Source of the DNA: Companilactobacillus pabuli
GTDB taxonomy: Bacteria > Bacillota > Bacilli > Lactobacillales > Lactobacillaceae
Reading direction: 5' to 3'
Assembly (NCBI RefSeq): GCF_014058425.1
Contig: NZ_CP049366.1
Location: 62,001-126,000 of the forward strand
DNA: 64,000 nt
Shown: positions 8,001 to 16,928 of the stretch, one piece after another
Numbering within the stretch: position 1 is the stretch's first letter
Layout: every line of letters begins with the position of its first letter
Notes under the pieces: model-generated
Seen by the model: the letters and a program-made list of their open reading frames with translations, nothing else
What the model was told of the DNA's origin: nothing
The model's database searches: none
Program-made: the position numbers and the translations under genes

Positions 8001-8948
8001 ATGATTATTTCAAGTCTTGGACAAGGATTACTGTGGGCACCTTTAGCAATCGGTGTTTTCATTACGTTTAGAATTCTAGATATTCCTGATTTAACGACTG
8101 AAGGCAGTTTTCCTTTTGGGGCTGCAGTTGCGGTCAGTTTGATGTTAAAAGGTCAATCAGCTATCACGGCATCGTTAGTAGGATTTTTAGCGGGTTGTTT
8201 GGCAGGACTGATAACAGGGCTATTAGATACTAAGTTACATATTCCTTCACTATTAGCAGGAATTTTGACAATGACAGGTTTGTATTCAATCAACATGCAC
8301 ATTATGGGAAAATCAAATGTTCCTTTGTTGAATGAGAAAGTTTTGACAGAATATTTACCAAGTTGGGATTTGGATATTCAAACGATAGTTTTAGGTTTGA
8401 TTGTTACTGGTCTAGTCGTAGTTTTATTATATTTGATGTTCAAAACTAGATTAGGTTTGTCGTTGATGGCAACTGGTAACAACAAAGAAATGTCGAGTGC
8501 TAATGGGATAAATACAGATGGAATGATTATTTTTGGCTACATGATCTCTAACGGTTTGATTGCCTTATCAGGAGCCTTAATTGCTCAAAGTAATGGTTAC
8601 GCTGATATTGGGATGGGAATTGGTACGATTGTTATCGGCTTAGCTTCAGTCTTAGTTGGAGAGATTTTTTTACGAGGTCACAATATTTTAACTAGATTGA
8701 TAGCAATGGTCGTTGGGGCAATTGTATATCGCTTATTACTGACGGTAGCGATGAGTTTAGGTTTCCCAGCCGATGATTTGAAGATTTTGTCAGCTATTAT
8801 TTTGGTTATCGTCATCTGTGTACCAATCATTCAAAATAAGATTCAAACGAAACGTCAATTGAAAAAATACTTACAACAAATGGAGGCCAAAGACGATGAA
8901 AGTACTACAAGTGCAGCACCTACAAAAAGTCTTCTTTCCCGGGACTGA
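8001..8948 (+). CDS. ABC transporter permease, TrpY-like
   Basis: A 315-residue integral membrane protein with about eight or nine hydrophobic segments. The IPDLTTEGSFPFGAAVAVSL and LAGILTMTGLYSIN signatures are those of the branched-chain/aromatic (BPD_transp_2-like) permease group that accompanies ABC_sub_bind proteins. A TAGGAGG site precedes the ATG. Its last 53 bp overlap the start of the ATPase gene, implying translational coupling. The hydrophilic C-terminal tail of about 40 residues is Lys- and Ser-rich. Confidence 0.86.
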   Translation: MIISSLGQGLLWAPLAIGVFITFRILDIPDLTTEGSFPFGAAVAVSLMLKGQSAITASLVGFLAGCLAGLITGLLDTKLHIPSLLAGILTMTGLYSINMHIMGKSNVPLLNEKVLTEYLPSWDLDIQTIVLGLIVTGLVVVLLYLMFKTRLGLSLMATGNNKEMSSANGINTDGMIIFGYMISNGLIALSGALIAQSNGYADIGMGIGTIVIGLASVLVGEIFLRGHNILTRLIAMVVGAIVYRLLLTVAMSLGFPADDLKILSAIILVIVICVPIIQNKIQTKRQLKKYLQQMEAKDDESTTSAAPTKSLLSRD

Positions 8949-9651
8949 AAATGAGCGCCACGTACTAAAAAATATTAATTTACAAGTAGACGAGGGCGAC
9001 TTCATTGCCGTGATTGGCAATAATGGAGCCGGTAAATCAACGTTGTTAAATACGATTGCCGGAACTTTGTCAGCTGATAGTGGTGAAATTGACTTGGCCA
9101 ATCACAATGTTTCCAAAAAATCCGTTGCCTATAGGTCTCGTTGGATGTCGCGTGTCTTTCAAGATCCCAAAATGGGAACTGCTGGAGATTTAACCGTTTT
9201 GCAAAATTTAGTCTTGGCCCAAAGTCACACAAATACAGTCAATTTACACTGGTACCAAAAAAAGGACGACGTTAAAAAATATCAAGAACTTTTGCAGACT
9301 TTGAATATGGGTTTGGAAAATTTCTTGAATACTCAAGTAAAATACCTTTCTGGTGGTCAAAGACAAGCCTTGTCATTATTGATGGCAACTTTAAGCCAGC
9401 CCAAATTATTATTGTTAGATGAACACACTGCTGCGCTTGATCCTAAGACTAGTCAAGAAGTTATGAAGATCACCGATGAAATGGTGCAGAGAAAACACTT
9501 AACCACGATGATGATCACACATAAGATGTCGGATGCTTTAAAATACGGCAATCGTTTAATTATGGTTCAAGATGGTCAGATTAAATTAGATGTCAAAGGT
9601 GTTGAAAAGCAAAATCTAAATAAAGAGCAGCTGTTAGAGGCCTTTGCCTAA
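8896..9651 (+). CDS. ABC transporter ATP-binding protein, TrpZ-like
   Basis: A 251-residue ATPase with Walker A GNNGAGKST near residues 42-50, signature LSGGQRQALSL, Walker B LLLLDEH and the H-loop MITHKMSDA. It energises the transporter formed with the two upstream genes. The start overlaps the permease gene by 53 bp; ATG 8896 follows GGAGG. The aspartate-glutamate of Walker B is followed by His (DEHTAALDP), common in this subfamily. Confidence 0.9.
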   Translation: MKVLQVQHLQKVFFPGTENERHVLKNINLQVDEGDFIAVIGNNGAGKSTLLNTIAGTLSADSGEIDLANHNVSKKSVAYRSRWMSRVFQDPKMGTAGDLTVLQNLVLAQSHTNTVNLHWYQKKDDVKKYQELLQTLNMGLENFLNTQVKYLSGGQRQALSLLMATLSQPKLLLLDEHTAALDPKTSQEVMKITDEMVQRKHLTTMMITHKMSDALKYGNRLIMVQDGQIKLDVKGVEKQNLNKEQLLEAFA

Positions 9652-9654
9652 ACA

Positions 9655-9697
9655 AAAAAAGCTAGTTACTGAAGTAGAGATCAGTAACTAGCTTTTT
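9655..9697. terminator. Bidirectional terminator
   Basis: AAAAAGCTAGTTACTGA pairs perfectly with TCAGTAACTAGCTTTTT around an 8-base loop. It ends the ABC operon and would work in both directions. Confidence 0.85.
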
Positions 9698-9895
9698 GAT
9701 TCTAATCCATTTATCAGGGGGGAAGGATGGATTTTCTCTGTTATGTTTTAGTGAGAATCATTAATTTATATATGAAGATTATTTATAGGGGGGATAAGTT
9801 AAAGCTTTTTGATTTCCTTTAACTTACAAATACATCATAACGAGTAAATGTGAAGAAAGTATGATGCCAATGTTTCAAAAATTGGAAGAATAAAT
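9698..9895. other. Intergenic stretch with two hairpins and two G6 runs
   Basis: The stretch lies between convergent genes. AATCCAT/ATGGATT bracket a CAGGGGGGAAGG segment, and AAGTTAAAG/CTTTAACTT form a perfect 9-bp hairpin near 9797-9827 after a TAGGGGGGAT segment. I cannot assign a gene. It could be an unrecognised small RNA or degenerate sequence. Confidence 0.3.
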
Positions 9896-10699
9896 TTATT
9901 CGAGATAAATCTTCTTCAAACTATTGATTTCTGACTCAGTTACCCCTAGTTCGTTTTTGATATACTTATCTATGTTACCGTATTCCTTGTCGATAGTTCT
10001 CATGGCTGTGGCTAAGTAATTAGTATGAACGGTCATTAAGTCGTGAACTGAACTAAGTACATCAGGATCGGTGTAGCCTTTTTCCTTTAACATGGAAAGT
10101 AAATCTGTAACGTATTCTTTGTTGGCTTTGTTAGTCAATAAATAATCTGACTTGATAGTTTCAAAGGGTACTCCTAAAGCTTGCAAGAAGAAAACAGCCC
10201 CCATACCAGTTCTATCTTTACCAGCACTGCAATGGAAGATCAATGATTCATCTTTGCCAGTATTTAGTAATAATTGGTTAAAGAATTTACGATAAGCTGC
10301 TTTTGCTGAATCTCCTGTGATAATATCACGGTAAACAGCAATCATATGGGCATAACCATCAGTTGGATCGCCGTCAATTTCAGGGATGTAACCTTCACTT
10401 TGGACTTCAGAAGATTTTGTTTCATCTTCTTTAAATACGGGAGCCCAAACGTAACGAACGCCATCGGGACGTTTGTCAGGCTTTTTATCAACTTCTTGTT
10501 TAGAACGAAAGTCGACATCAATCTTTAGACCGTAATCCTTGAGAAATTTCAAATCATTATCAGTCAAATCGGCCAAACCAGCAGATCTTAATACTTTGTG
10601 ATATTTAACAGTTTTGCCATCGCTAGTTTTGTAGCCGCCAAGTTCACGGAAATTAACGCCTTTTTCAAGGTTTAAAACACGTTCATTATCGTTAGCCAT
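9896..10699 (-). CDS. Tyrosine/dual-specificity protein phosphatase (Y_phosphatase3)
   Basis: A 267-residue cytoplasmic phosphatase of the IphP/Y_phosphatase3 family. The start NLEKGVNFRELGGYKTSDGKTVK is the family hallmark. The catalytic loop HCSAGKDRTG carries nucleophile Cys157 and Arg163 (C-x5-R), and the general-acid region lies in the WAPVF...E segment. Such enzymes act on phosphotyrosine, phosphoserine or phosphoinositides; the substrate is unknown. The ATG follows GAGAGG. It is divergent from the glycerate kinase gene with 63 bp between start codons. Confidence 0.9.
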   Translation of the reverse strand: MANDNERVLNLEKGVNFRELGGYKTSDGKTVKYHKVLRSAGLADLTDNDLKFLKDYGLKIDVDFRSKQEVDKKPDKRPDGVRYVWAPVFKEDETKSSEVQSEGYIPEIDGDPTDGYAHMIAVYRDIITGDSAKAAYRKFFNQLLLNTGKDESLIFHCSAGKDRTGMGAVFFLQALGVPFETIKSDYLLTNKANKEYVTDLLSMLKEKGYTDPDVLSSVHDLMTVHTNYLATAMRTIDKEYGNIDKYIKNELGVTESEINSLKKIYLE

Positions 10700-10762
10700 C
10701 TTAATTACCTCTCAATATTTTTCTACGTACTATTATAACAAAAAGGAAGAGTTATCCTCATA

Positions 10763-11875
10763 ATGAAGTTCATTATTGCGCCCGGAAAATACAATAATAA
10801 TATTAGTTCCAAAAAAATTGGCCAAGCCATCTATAGTGGTATTTCTCGCGCTTTACCAAGTGCTGAAATCGTGACTATGCCAGTAACTGACAGTAAATAT
10901 GGAATGCCAGCGTTGGTTAAACATACTATTGGTGGCAAGTGGGTCAAACTGTCTCTTTTTGATGCCTTTTGGGAGGAAAAGACTGGCCGTTATTTAGTTA
11001 CTAACATTGATAGTCAAGATACCGCGATTATCGATTCTGAACAAGTCGTGGGCGTAGATTTAGCAAAAAATAAAAGCCGAGATCAGTTGTTCCATGCCAC
11101 AAGTTATGGTATGGGTGAATTGGTGGTCGATGCTGTTACGAGCGGTTTAAGAAATATCGTGATCTGTTTGGGTAAGACTGCCGTGGCTGATGGTGGCTTA
11201 GGAGTTCTTCAGGCTTTAGGAGCCAAGATTTATGATGAAGCTGGGGAATTGGTCCCGGAGGGTGAAAATCCACTGATAAGCGCTCAGAGAATTGATTTAG
11301 AGGATGTCTTTGAACTACTGGGTAATCGAACTAAAATTACTGTTTTGTTAAATTACTCTAGTTCTTATAAATTATGCGATAAAGTTGAATATCTCAATGA
11401 AGCTCAAGAAGGATTTCTAGAAGATAATTTAGTTTATATTAGCGAAAAGATGAATCAGAAGTATAATTTAGATATACACCCGATGCCGCATTCTGATTCA
11501 ATCAAGACATTGGCAGGGGCGTTTGCAATGATTAATGCACGTATTTTGCGTTCATCGTTTGAATGGGTCAGTAAAGTTACAGGAATGGACTCTATCATTC
11601 GGACAGCGGATATTTTAATTACAGCTACTGATAAAATATCAGGTGATTCGATGAATGATGATATTTTATATCATTTAAGTCGAACGGCTGGAGATGAAAA
11701 AATTCCTACTTTTGTTTTGTGTAATAATTTTGTTGATAACTTTCAAAATTACGAGCAGATGTTTACGGGTATCTTTTCGACACAAATGACTGAGTATGAC
11801 GATGAAATTACTATTTTTGAAAATTATGAATCAGTCGCAAATCAATTAACAAGAACACTTTTGGCATTAAAATGA
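10763..11875 (+). CDS. Glycerate kinase
   Basis: A 370-residue kinase of the GlxK/GarK type, converting D-glycerate to phosphoglycerate with ATP. The N-terminal MKFIIAPGKYNNNISSKKIGQAI is a variant of the usual PDSFKGSLSA motif. The segment NIVICLGKTAVADGGLGVLQALGAK matches the family's GGSATNDGG(A/M)G loop but with GKTAVADGGLG. The C-terminal region ITGMDSIIRTADILITATDKIS is also recognisable. The altered motifs suggest a divergent member, so substrate identity is less certain than the family. Confidence 0.82.
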   Translation: MKFIIAPGKYNNNISSKKIGQAIYSGISRALPSAEIVTMPVTDSKYGMPALVKHTIGGKWVKLSLFDAFWEEKTGRYLVTNIDSQDTAIIDSEQVVGVDLAKNKSRDQLFHATSYGMGELVVDAVTSGLRNIVICLGKTAVADGGLGVLQALGAKIYDEAGELVPEGENPLISAQRIDLEDVFELLGNRTKITVLLNYSSSYKLCDKVEYLNEAQEGFLEDNLVYISEKMNQKYNLDIHPMPHSDSIKTLAGAFAMINARILRSSFEWVSKVTGMDSIIRTADILITATDKISGDSMNDDILYHLSRTAGDEKIPTFVLCNNFVDNFQNYEQMFTGIFSTQMTEYDDEITIFENYESVANQLTRTLLALK

Positions 11876-11954
11876 CACAATTTATTGAATAATATAATTG
11901 AATGCATTAATCTAAAAACAAAGGAATCTATTAAGTGCATTGGAGGATTGAATT

Positions 11955-12425
11955 ATGGAACAAGATTATAAGAAGATTTTGGTTCCGGTAGATGGATCAA
12001 AAGAAGCTGAAATGGCTTTTAAGAAAGCCGTAAAAGTTGCACAAATGAATGGTGGACATCTAGACGTGCTAACTGTTCTGGACACCAAACAATTCATCGG
12101 ATTACATGGTGGAATGCTTAACGGAGATGTGATTTACCAACTATCCGAAGATGCCCAAAAATATCTTAATGAATTAAAAGATGGCGCTGTTAAGAATGGT
12201 TTCAACGAAGATGACATTGCTATTCACGTTCGTTTCGGAGAACCAAAGACAGTTATTTCTCAAGAATTCGTAGAAGAATACGAAAATGATTTGATTATGA
12301 TTGGTTCAACCGGTATGAATGCCGTAACTAGATTACTAGTTGGTTCAGTTTCTGAATATGTTACAAGAAATGCTAGAACTGATGTTATCATCGTTAGAAC
12401 TGATACTAACAACGATAAGATTTAA
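11955..12425 (+). CDS. Universal stress protein (UspA family)
   Basis: A 156-residue UspA-fold protein. It has YKKILVPVDGSKEAEMAFKKAV at the N terminus and the ATP-binding motif GSTGMNAVTRLLVGSVSEYV near residues 117-136, matching G-2x-G-9x-G-S/T. Members bind nucleotide and act in stress survival. It is monocistronic, with a GGAGG site and a terminator at 12443-12467. A second copy lies at 22338. Confidence 0.92.
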   Translation: MEQDYKKILVPVDGSKEAEMAFKKAVKVAQMNGGHLDVLTVLDTKQFIGLHGGMLNGDVIYQLSEDAQKYLNELKDGAVKNGFNEDDIAIHVRFGEPKTVISQEFVEEYENDLIMIGSTGMNAVTRLLVGSVSEYVTRNARTDVIIVRTDTNNDKI

Positions 12426-12442
12426 TTAGATTTATAAATTTA

Positions 12443-12467
12443 AGCTGGCCAATTGCCGGCTTTTTTG
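12443..12467 (+). terminator. Rho-independent terminator
   Basis: AGCTGGC pairs with GCCGGCT around CAATT, followed by six T. It separates the stress protein from the tag gene, whose ribosome site GGAGA follows closely. Confidence 0.7.
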
Positions 12468-12480
12468 CTGGAGAAAATAT

Positions 12481-13026
12481 ATGCGATGCAACTGGGCCAA
12501 TAGTTCCGAAGAAATGCAACAATATCACGATACGGAGTGGGGCAAACCAAATCACAATGAAACCTACTTTTTTGAGATGTTAACACTAGAAGGTGCTCAA
12601 GCAGGATTGTCTTGGGCAACGATTATTAAACGAAGAGCGACGTATCGTCTAGCTTATGATGATTTTGATATCGATAAAGTGGCTCATTATACGGATGCTA
12701 AAAAATCAGAATTATTGCAAGATAAAGGGATTATTCGTAACCATCTTAAAGTCGATTCTTCTATTAATAATGCTCAAATAATTGAAAAAATGCATCAAAA
12801 TGGAGAAAAATTTTCGGATTATATCTGGAATTTTGTTGATAATAAACCGATAATTAATCATTATAGTGATATGGATGAAATGCCAGCACAGACTGATTTG
12901 TCACAGAGAATTAGCAAAGATTTGAAGAAACGTGGTTTTCGATTCGTCGGGCCTACGATTGTTTATTCTTTTTTGCAAGCGGTAGGGGTTATCAATGACC
13001 ACTTAGATTCCTGTGATTTTAAGTAA
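12481..13026 (+). CDS. tag: DNA-3-methyladenine glycosylase I
   Basis: A 181-residue base-excision repair enzyme that removes 3-methyladenine from alkylated DNA. RCNWA at the N terminus, DTEWGKP and FEMLTLEGAQAGLSW are family signatures. The zinc-snap ligands known from E. coli Tag are present: Cys3 and His16 near the N terminus and His174 and Cys178 near the C terminus. Length is typical. The gene follows the terminator of the stress gene and is followed by an unrelated unknown gene 39 bp later. Confidence 0.95.
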   Translation: MRCNWANSSEEMQQYHDTEWGKPNHNETYFFEMLTLEGAQAGLSWATIIKRRATYRLAYDDFDIDKVAHYTDAKKSELLQDKGIIRNHLKVDSSINNAQIIEKMHQNGEKFSDYIWNFVDNKPIINHYSDMDEMPAQTDLSQRISKDLKKRGFRFVGPTIVYSFLQAVGVINDHLDSCDFK

Positions 13027-13065
13027 AAATTAGTATAATGGTATTGAAGACGGAGGATAATTTTT

Positions 13066-13554
13066 ATGAATTCTGAAACTATTAGCACTTTGGCCGACTG
13101 GCTTTATACAAACAGAAAAAAAATTGAAGACAAATCAGAAAAATTCGATGCTCAAAAAGTTTACAATATTTTGGACTCACTAGAAGTCTTAAGAAAGCCT
13201 ATCAAAGAATATTTCGATATGACTGAAGATGACTACTATCAAAATGAATCTGACCATCGTTTAACATTGCAAAACCCTGATCAAAAGTTAAGTGAATTAC
13301 ACGATCGTGTACAAGTAAACCATGTTGACGGTTCACTTGAAGGACATGACATCAATTTCACTTACAATCATGAAGACCCATATGCAGAAAAAGAATATCA
13401 AGTTAAGACTGATATCAACTTGGTCAATTATTCTTTTACTGTTATTGGTGCTGTTTATGACAATACTATCGTCGCCGATGTAAGAAATTCTATTTCTAAA
13501 GATGCAATCCTATCAATCGGATTGGCAGCTCACGCTATTGAGGAATGGCAATAA
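13066..13554 (+). CDS. Conserved-looking protein of unknown function
   Basis: A 162-residue acidic soluble protein with no signal peptide or membrane segment. The N-terminal half appears helical (ISTLADWLYTNRKKIED, KVYNILDSLEVLRKP), and the C-terminal half has strand-like segments (YSFTVIGAVYDNTIVADVRN). I do not recognise a family. It has an ACGGAGGA site. Its stop codon overlaps the start of the next ABC ATPase gene (TAATG), so it is probably translated with the small ABC transporter downstream and may be functionally tied to it. Confidence 0.65.
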   Translation: MNSETISTLADWLYTNRKKIEDKSEKFDAQKVYNILDSLEVLRKPIKEYFDMTEDDYYQNESDHRLTLQNPDQKLSELHDRVQVNHVDGSLEGHDINFTYNHEDPYAEKEYQVKTDINLVNYSFTVIGAVYDNTIVADVRNSISKDAILSIGLAAHAIEEWQ

Positions 13555-14369
13555 TGAAATTAATATCAGTCAATGACTTGTCATTGCAAATTGAGGGCTA
13601 CTTTGCATTTAAGCATGTAGCTTTTTCTTTATCTCAAAATGAAGTAATTGGTATCAACGGCGATAATGGTAGTGGTAAAACGCAACTTTTAGAAGCAATC
13701 GTGAACAATAAAACACCTGATAGCGGAACAATCGACTATACTCCAGGTGTTAGGATCGGCTATTTGCCTCAGGAAAATCCCCAGATAATTGAACAAAGTA
13801 CCGGCAAATATTTGGAAGATATGAGACGTTTGTCTAAAAATTTGGCTGTTCGTAAGGACCAACTTCAAGGTATGGTCACCTTCATGGGACTGACTCCTTA
13901 TTTAGATACGCCCGTCAGTCAATTATCACTCGGATTAAAAAGACAGGTAGATTTTTTGGCATCTGTGGCCGGTCACCCCAATGTTTTAGTTTTAGATGAA
14001 CCCTTCGCATTTCAAAGTGAAAAAACTATTCAAAAAATGTTAGATTTGATAATTGATTTAAAGGATAACAATTCTGGCATTATCTTGTCAGCAACCCGAT
14101 TTGATAAAAAAATTGCCACAAATTTTGACCAACTTTATTTATTAGATGGTGATTTGAAAATTCAAAATTCCAGAGAAAATTCAGCACTAAGTTTGTTGAT
14201 TTTTCGGGTCAATCCTAATTCAAAGGCGATTACTCATGATGTTGAAAACTTTTTAGTATCCAATCAAGATAATCAAATTGAATTAGAAGTTCCATTAAAA
14301 TTACGGAAATCAATTTTAGATAAGATGTTGCAATTAAATTATCAATTTGAAGGGATGAAGAGAAATTGA
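13554..14369 (+). CDS. ABC transporter ATP-binding protein
   Basis: A 271-residue ATPase with Walker A GDNGSGKTQL, a degenerate signature QLSLGLKRQVDFLASV in place of LSGGQ, and Walker B VLVLDEPFAF. The last roughly 60 residues form an extra domain after ISATRF. ATG 13554 overlaps the previous stop codon; an ATG nine bases upstream lacks ribosome-site spacing. The next gene, a six-helix permease, starts within its stop codon, so the pair forms a small exporter of CcmA/antibiotic-export style. The substrate is unknown. Confidence 0.82.
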   Translation: MKLISVNDLSLQIEGYFAFKHVAFSLSQNEVIGINGDNGSGKTQLLEAIVNNKTPDSGTIDYTPGVRIGYLPQENPQIIEQSTGKYLEDMRRLSKNLAVRKDQLQGMVTFMGLTPYLDTPVSQLSLGLKRQVDFLASVAGHPNVLVLDEPFAFQSEKTIQKMLDLIIDLKDNNSGIILSATRFDKKIATNFDQLYLLDGDLKIQNSRENSALSLLIFRVNPNSKAITHDVENFLVSNQDNQIELEVPLKLRKSILDKMLQLNYQFEGMKRN

Positions 14370-15043
14370 AGGTAAGAATTCTTTTAAAAAGTTATTTGCA
14401 GTTGTATTTTCAAAACTTTTTATATTTAACGATGTTATTTTCAATCATTGTCTTTGGATTGTTGGCAGATCATTTGTTAGAAATTGGTAATTTGAAAAAA
14501 TTTAGTTTATTGTTAATAGCAATGTTTCTCTTGTCACTTTTTTCGACCATGAATCTTTACTACAATGACAGTCAACAGAACAAATACTTGAAGCAAAAGA
14601 TCAACAGTCATTTTGCTGATTGGTTGAGTCAATTGTTAGTCGCAGTCATAGCAAATTTGTTTTCGAGTGTTTTGATTTTTATTTTTAGTTTAATTTTAGA
14701 TAGTAATATTCTCTTAGACTTTGTTGGAATCTCAAGTCTCTTCAGCGTTGGATTTTTAGGCAGTGGAATTGCTACTTTGTTTCAAACTCAATGGTACAAT
14801 CATTCCACAGTTGGTCAGATTGGCGCGTTGATTTTTACTTATCTAGCATTTTCCGGCAGTGTCGTTAGTATTTTGACTGCAGTGGAGTGGCTATTACCTC
14901 CTTTATCAAAAATAATAATAACCTTGCAAAATACTTCTTCGATAACGAAAATTTTGCCAATAGTTGGGCAAACGTTATTGTATGCAATAATTCTATTTTT
15001 TATAAGTGGATTGGTTTATAAAAAAAACAGAAAAAACGCATAA
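14366..15043 (+). CDS. ABC-2-type permease subunit, six membrane helices
   Basis: A 225-residue strongly hydrophobic protein with about six membrane segments and a basic C-terminal end (KKNRKNA). The TTG start at 14366 overlaps the stop codon of the ATPase gene (ATTGA), and GAAGGGATGAAGAG lies upstream as ribosome site. It has no recognisable sequence motif beyond the helices; the assignment as partner permease rests on coupling to the ATPase gene. Confidence 0.72.
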   Translation: MKVRILLKSYLQLYFQNFLYLTMLFSIIVFGLLADHLLEIGNLKKFSLLLIAMFLLSLFSTMNLYYNDSQQNKYLKQKINSHFADWLSQLLVAVIANLFSSVLIFIFSLILDSNILLDFVGISSLFSVGFLGSGIATLFQTQWYNHSTVGQIGALIFTYLAFSGSVVSILTAVEWLLPPLSKIIITLQNTSSITKILPIVGQTLLYAIILFFISGLVYKKNRKNA

Positions 15044-15103
15044 AAGTATTGCAATGTTATAGTAAATTCTGTTTTAATACTCTGATGAACAAGGAGGATT
15101 TTT

Positions 15104-15628
15104 ATGAGTAACGTTTTTTTGCGCCAAGCTAAGCTTGATGATTTACCAAGAATCATTGATATTATTGACAGTGCTAAGAAGACCTTAAAGGACCGAGGCG
15201 TTGATCAATGGCAACAAGGTTATCCAAATAAAGAAATCCTTGAACAAGACATTCAAGAAGGTATCAGTTTTGTTCTAATGTTAAATGGTCGTGTTGTAGG
15301 AAGTGCAGCTTTACAACAAGGCTACGATAAAAATTATCAAGATATGAATTCTGGAGCATGGGATGATGATTCTGATGTGACGTATTCAATCATTCACCGT
15401 ATTGCTATAGAAGCAGACCACCAAGGAGAGCATCTTAGTGCAGCTTTGATTCAACAATTAATGACAATGTCTTATTACCTAGGCTATCGTGATGTCAGAA
15501 TCGATACTCACCCCGACAATTTAGTAATGCAACACATTATCACTAGTAACGGTTTTGAAGAAAAAGGTACCATTACGATGGATGAAGATAAAGGTGTCAG
15601 ATTGGCATATCAAATTCTTTTGAAATAA
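15104..15628 (+). CDS. GNAT-family N-acetyltransferase
   Basis: A 174-residue acetyl-CoA-dependent acyltransferase. It starts VFLRQAKLDDLPRIIDII, as many GNATs do. The acetyl-CoA region is IHRIAIEADHQGEHLSAALIQQLM, a variant of the R/Q-x-x-G-x-G/A motif, followed by VRIDTHPDNLVMQHIITSNGFEEKG, typical of motif B. The substrate is unknown. It is monocistronic, with AAGGAGG before the ATG and a terminator at 15679-15702. Confidence 0.85.
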   Translation: MSNVFLRQAKLDDLPRIIDIIDSAKKTLKDRGVDQWQQGYPNKEILEQDIQEGISFVLMLNGRVVGSAALQQGYDKNYQDMNSGAWDDDSDVTYSIIHRIAIEADHQGEHLSAALIQQLMTMSYYLGYRDVRIDTHPDNLVMQHIITSNGFEEKGTITMDEDKGVRLAYQILLK

Positions 15629-15678
15629 GCGTTGAAAGATTATTTTTCATATATTTGATATATAATTGAACCATAATT

Positions 15679-15702
15679 AACCATCGTTAAGATGGTTTTT
15701 TT
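15679..15702 (+). terminator. Rho-independent terminator
   Basis: AACCATC and GATGGTT pair around GTTAA and are followed by a T-run. This ends the acetyltransferase transcript. Confidence 0.75.
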
Positions 15703-15738
15703 AATATATTTTTCCAAGGTATTGGATATTAGGAGAAT

Positions 15739-16914
15739 GTGAAATTGAAATTTAATAATGTTGCTAGAAGGGTGCTTTCACCTAGACCTTCAGAATTTAT
15801 TTCAACTCAAACAGAGAACTTTTTGAGAAGGTTAAAACCAAGACCATTCGTTGTTGATTATATTGAGGGCGTTTATAAGAATAATGTCTTGCCAAACATT
15901 AACGATGATACAGTGACAATTTCTGTTCTAACTGATACTCATGCCAAGGCCGTAGTCAGTGCTTCTTATTATGGAATCAATGGCATGAGGCATATAATTG
16001 AAGCAAATCAAGTCAGCAATGACGTCGGAATAGATCTTAACGTCCATTTAGGTGACTTGATGGATGGTAGTGACAAGCCTGAGATCAGTCGTGGACTGTT
16101 GAAATTTGCGGTTGAAAATTATCAAGCCAGTAAACCACCATTTTTTATCGTTGAGGGTAATCATGATGAAAATGACAAATATGATGAACATCGTTTCTTC
16201 AAGTCAGCATCATTTCACCGAGATGATTATGATTCACTAGTAACAAAGTACGATTTTGAACAATCTGAGATTCTACGTTTGAATCCCGTTTCTAGAGTGG
16301 GTTGGTTCGATAAAGGTGATGTACGAATCATCTTCATCGATACCAGTGATATTCCTTATATTCTTAGTAATGGTTCTAAGAAATATGACTTTAAGAAGGT
16401 TCGAGGGGTCAGAGAGCAACAATTAGAGGATTTGACCACCGTTTTACAGAAGACTGTCGATAAACATGTAGTTGTGATGGGACATGCTAATATAGTTAGT
16501 CCTTCTGGACGCAGTGCTTTGAATTTTAACGGTGACCTGGTTCAACAGTTATTAGTCGCTTTTAATAATAAAGAGACTGGACAATTAAAAAATGAATTAA
16601 CAGGAGATTTTGGAGTAAATATTCGCTATGATTTCTCTGCTACCGGGATTTCTAAGGTAACAACATATATTTGTGGTCATATGCACTATGAAAAAAACTA
16701 CAAAGTTTCTGAAATTAATCATATAATATTAAATTGTTCGGCCCTTATGGGAAAGAAACACGGACTAACAACTGACTATAACAAGAAATGGGATAGACGA
16801 TATAATGAAATCTCTGAATTATCAGGGTATTTCATTAATATCGACCCGAACAAACTACGCTTACAGATTTTTGGTTACGGAGCCGCAACAAGGTATGTAA
16901 GCTTTGAAATATAA
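15739..16914 (+). CDS. Calcineurin-like metallophosphoesterase
   Basis: A 391-residue binuclear metallophosphoesterase. All five metal-binding motifs are visible in order: DTHAKA (D-x-H), GDLMDGSD, GNHDEND, GHAN and GHMHYE. It hydrolyses phosphomono- or diesters; the substrate cannot be told. There is no signal peptide, so it should act in the cytoplasm. AGGAG precedes both GTG 15739 (close) and TTG 15745 (better spaced), so the start is uncertain by two codons. asnB follows 14 bp later in the same direction, probably in one transcript. Confidence 0.87.
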   Translation: MKLKFNNVARRVLSPRPSEFISTQTENFLRRLKPRPFVVDYIEGVYKNNVLPNINDDTVTISVLTDTHAKAVVSASYYGINGMRHIIEANQVSNDVGIDLNVHLGDLMDGSDKPEISRGLLKFAVENYQASKPPFFIVEGNHDENDKYDEHRFFKSASFHRDDYDSLVTKYDFEQSEILRLNPVSRVGWFDKGDVRIIFIDTSDIPYILSNGSKKYDFKKVRGVREQQLEDLTTVLQKTVDKHVVVMGHANIVSPSGRSALNFNGDLVQQLLVAFNNKETGQLKNELTGDFGVNIRYDFSATGISKVTTYICGHMHYEKNYKVSEINHIILNCSALMGKKHGLTTDYNKKWDRRYNEISELSGYFINIDPNKLRLQIFGYGAATRYVSFEI

Positions 16915-16928
16915 GGGAGAATTATTTT

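Noticed and set aside
9698-9895. Short peptide frame near 9770-9820
   Set aside because: About 16 codons with no ribosome site; listed only as an unexplained intergenic stretch.
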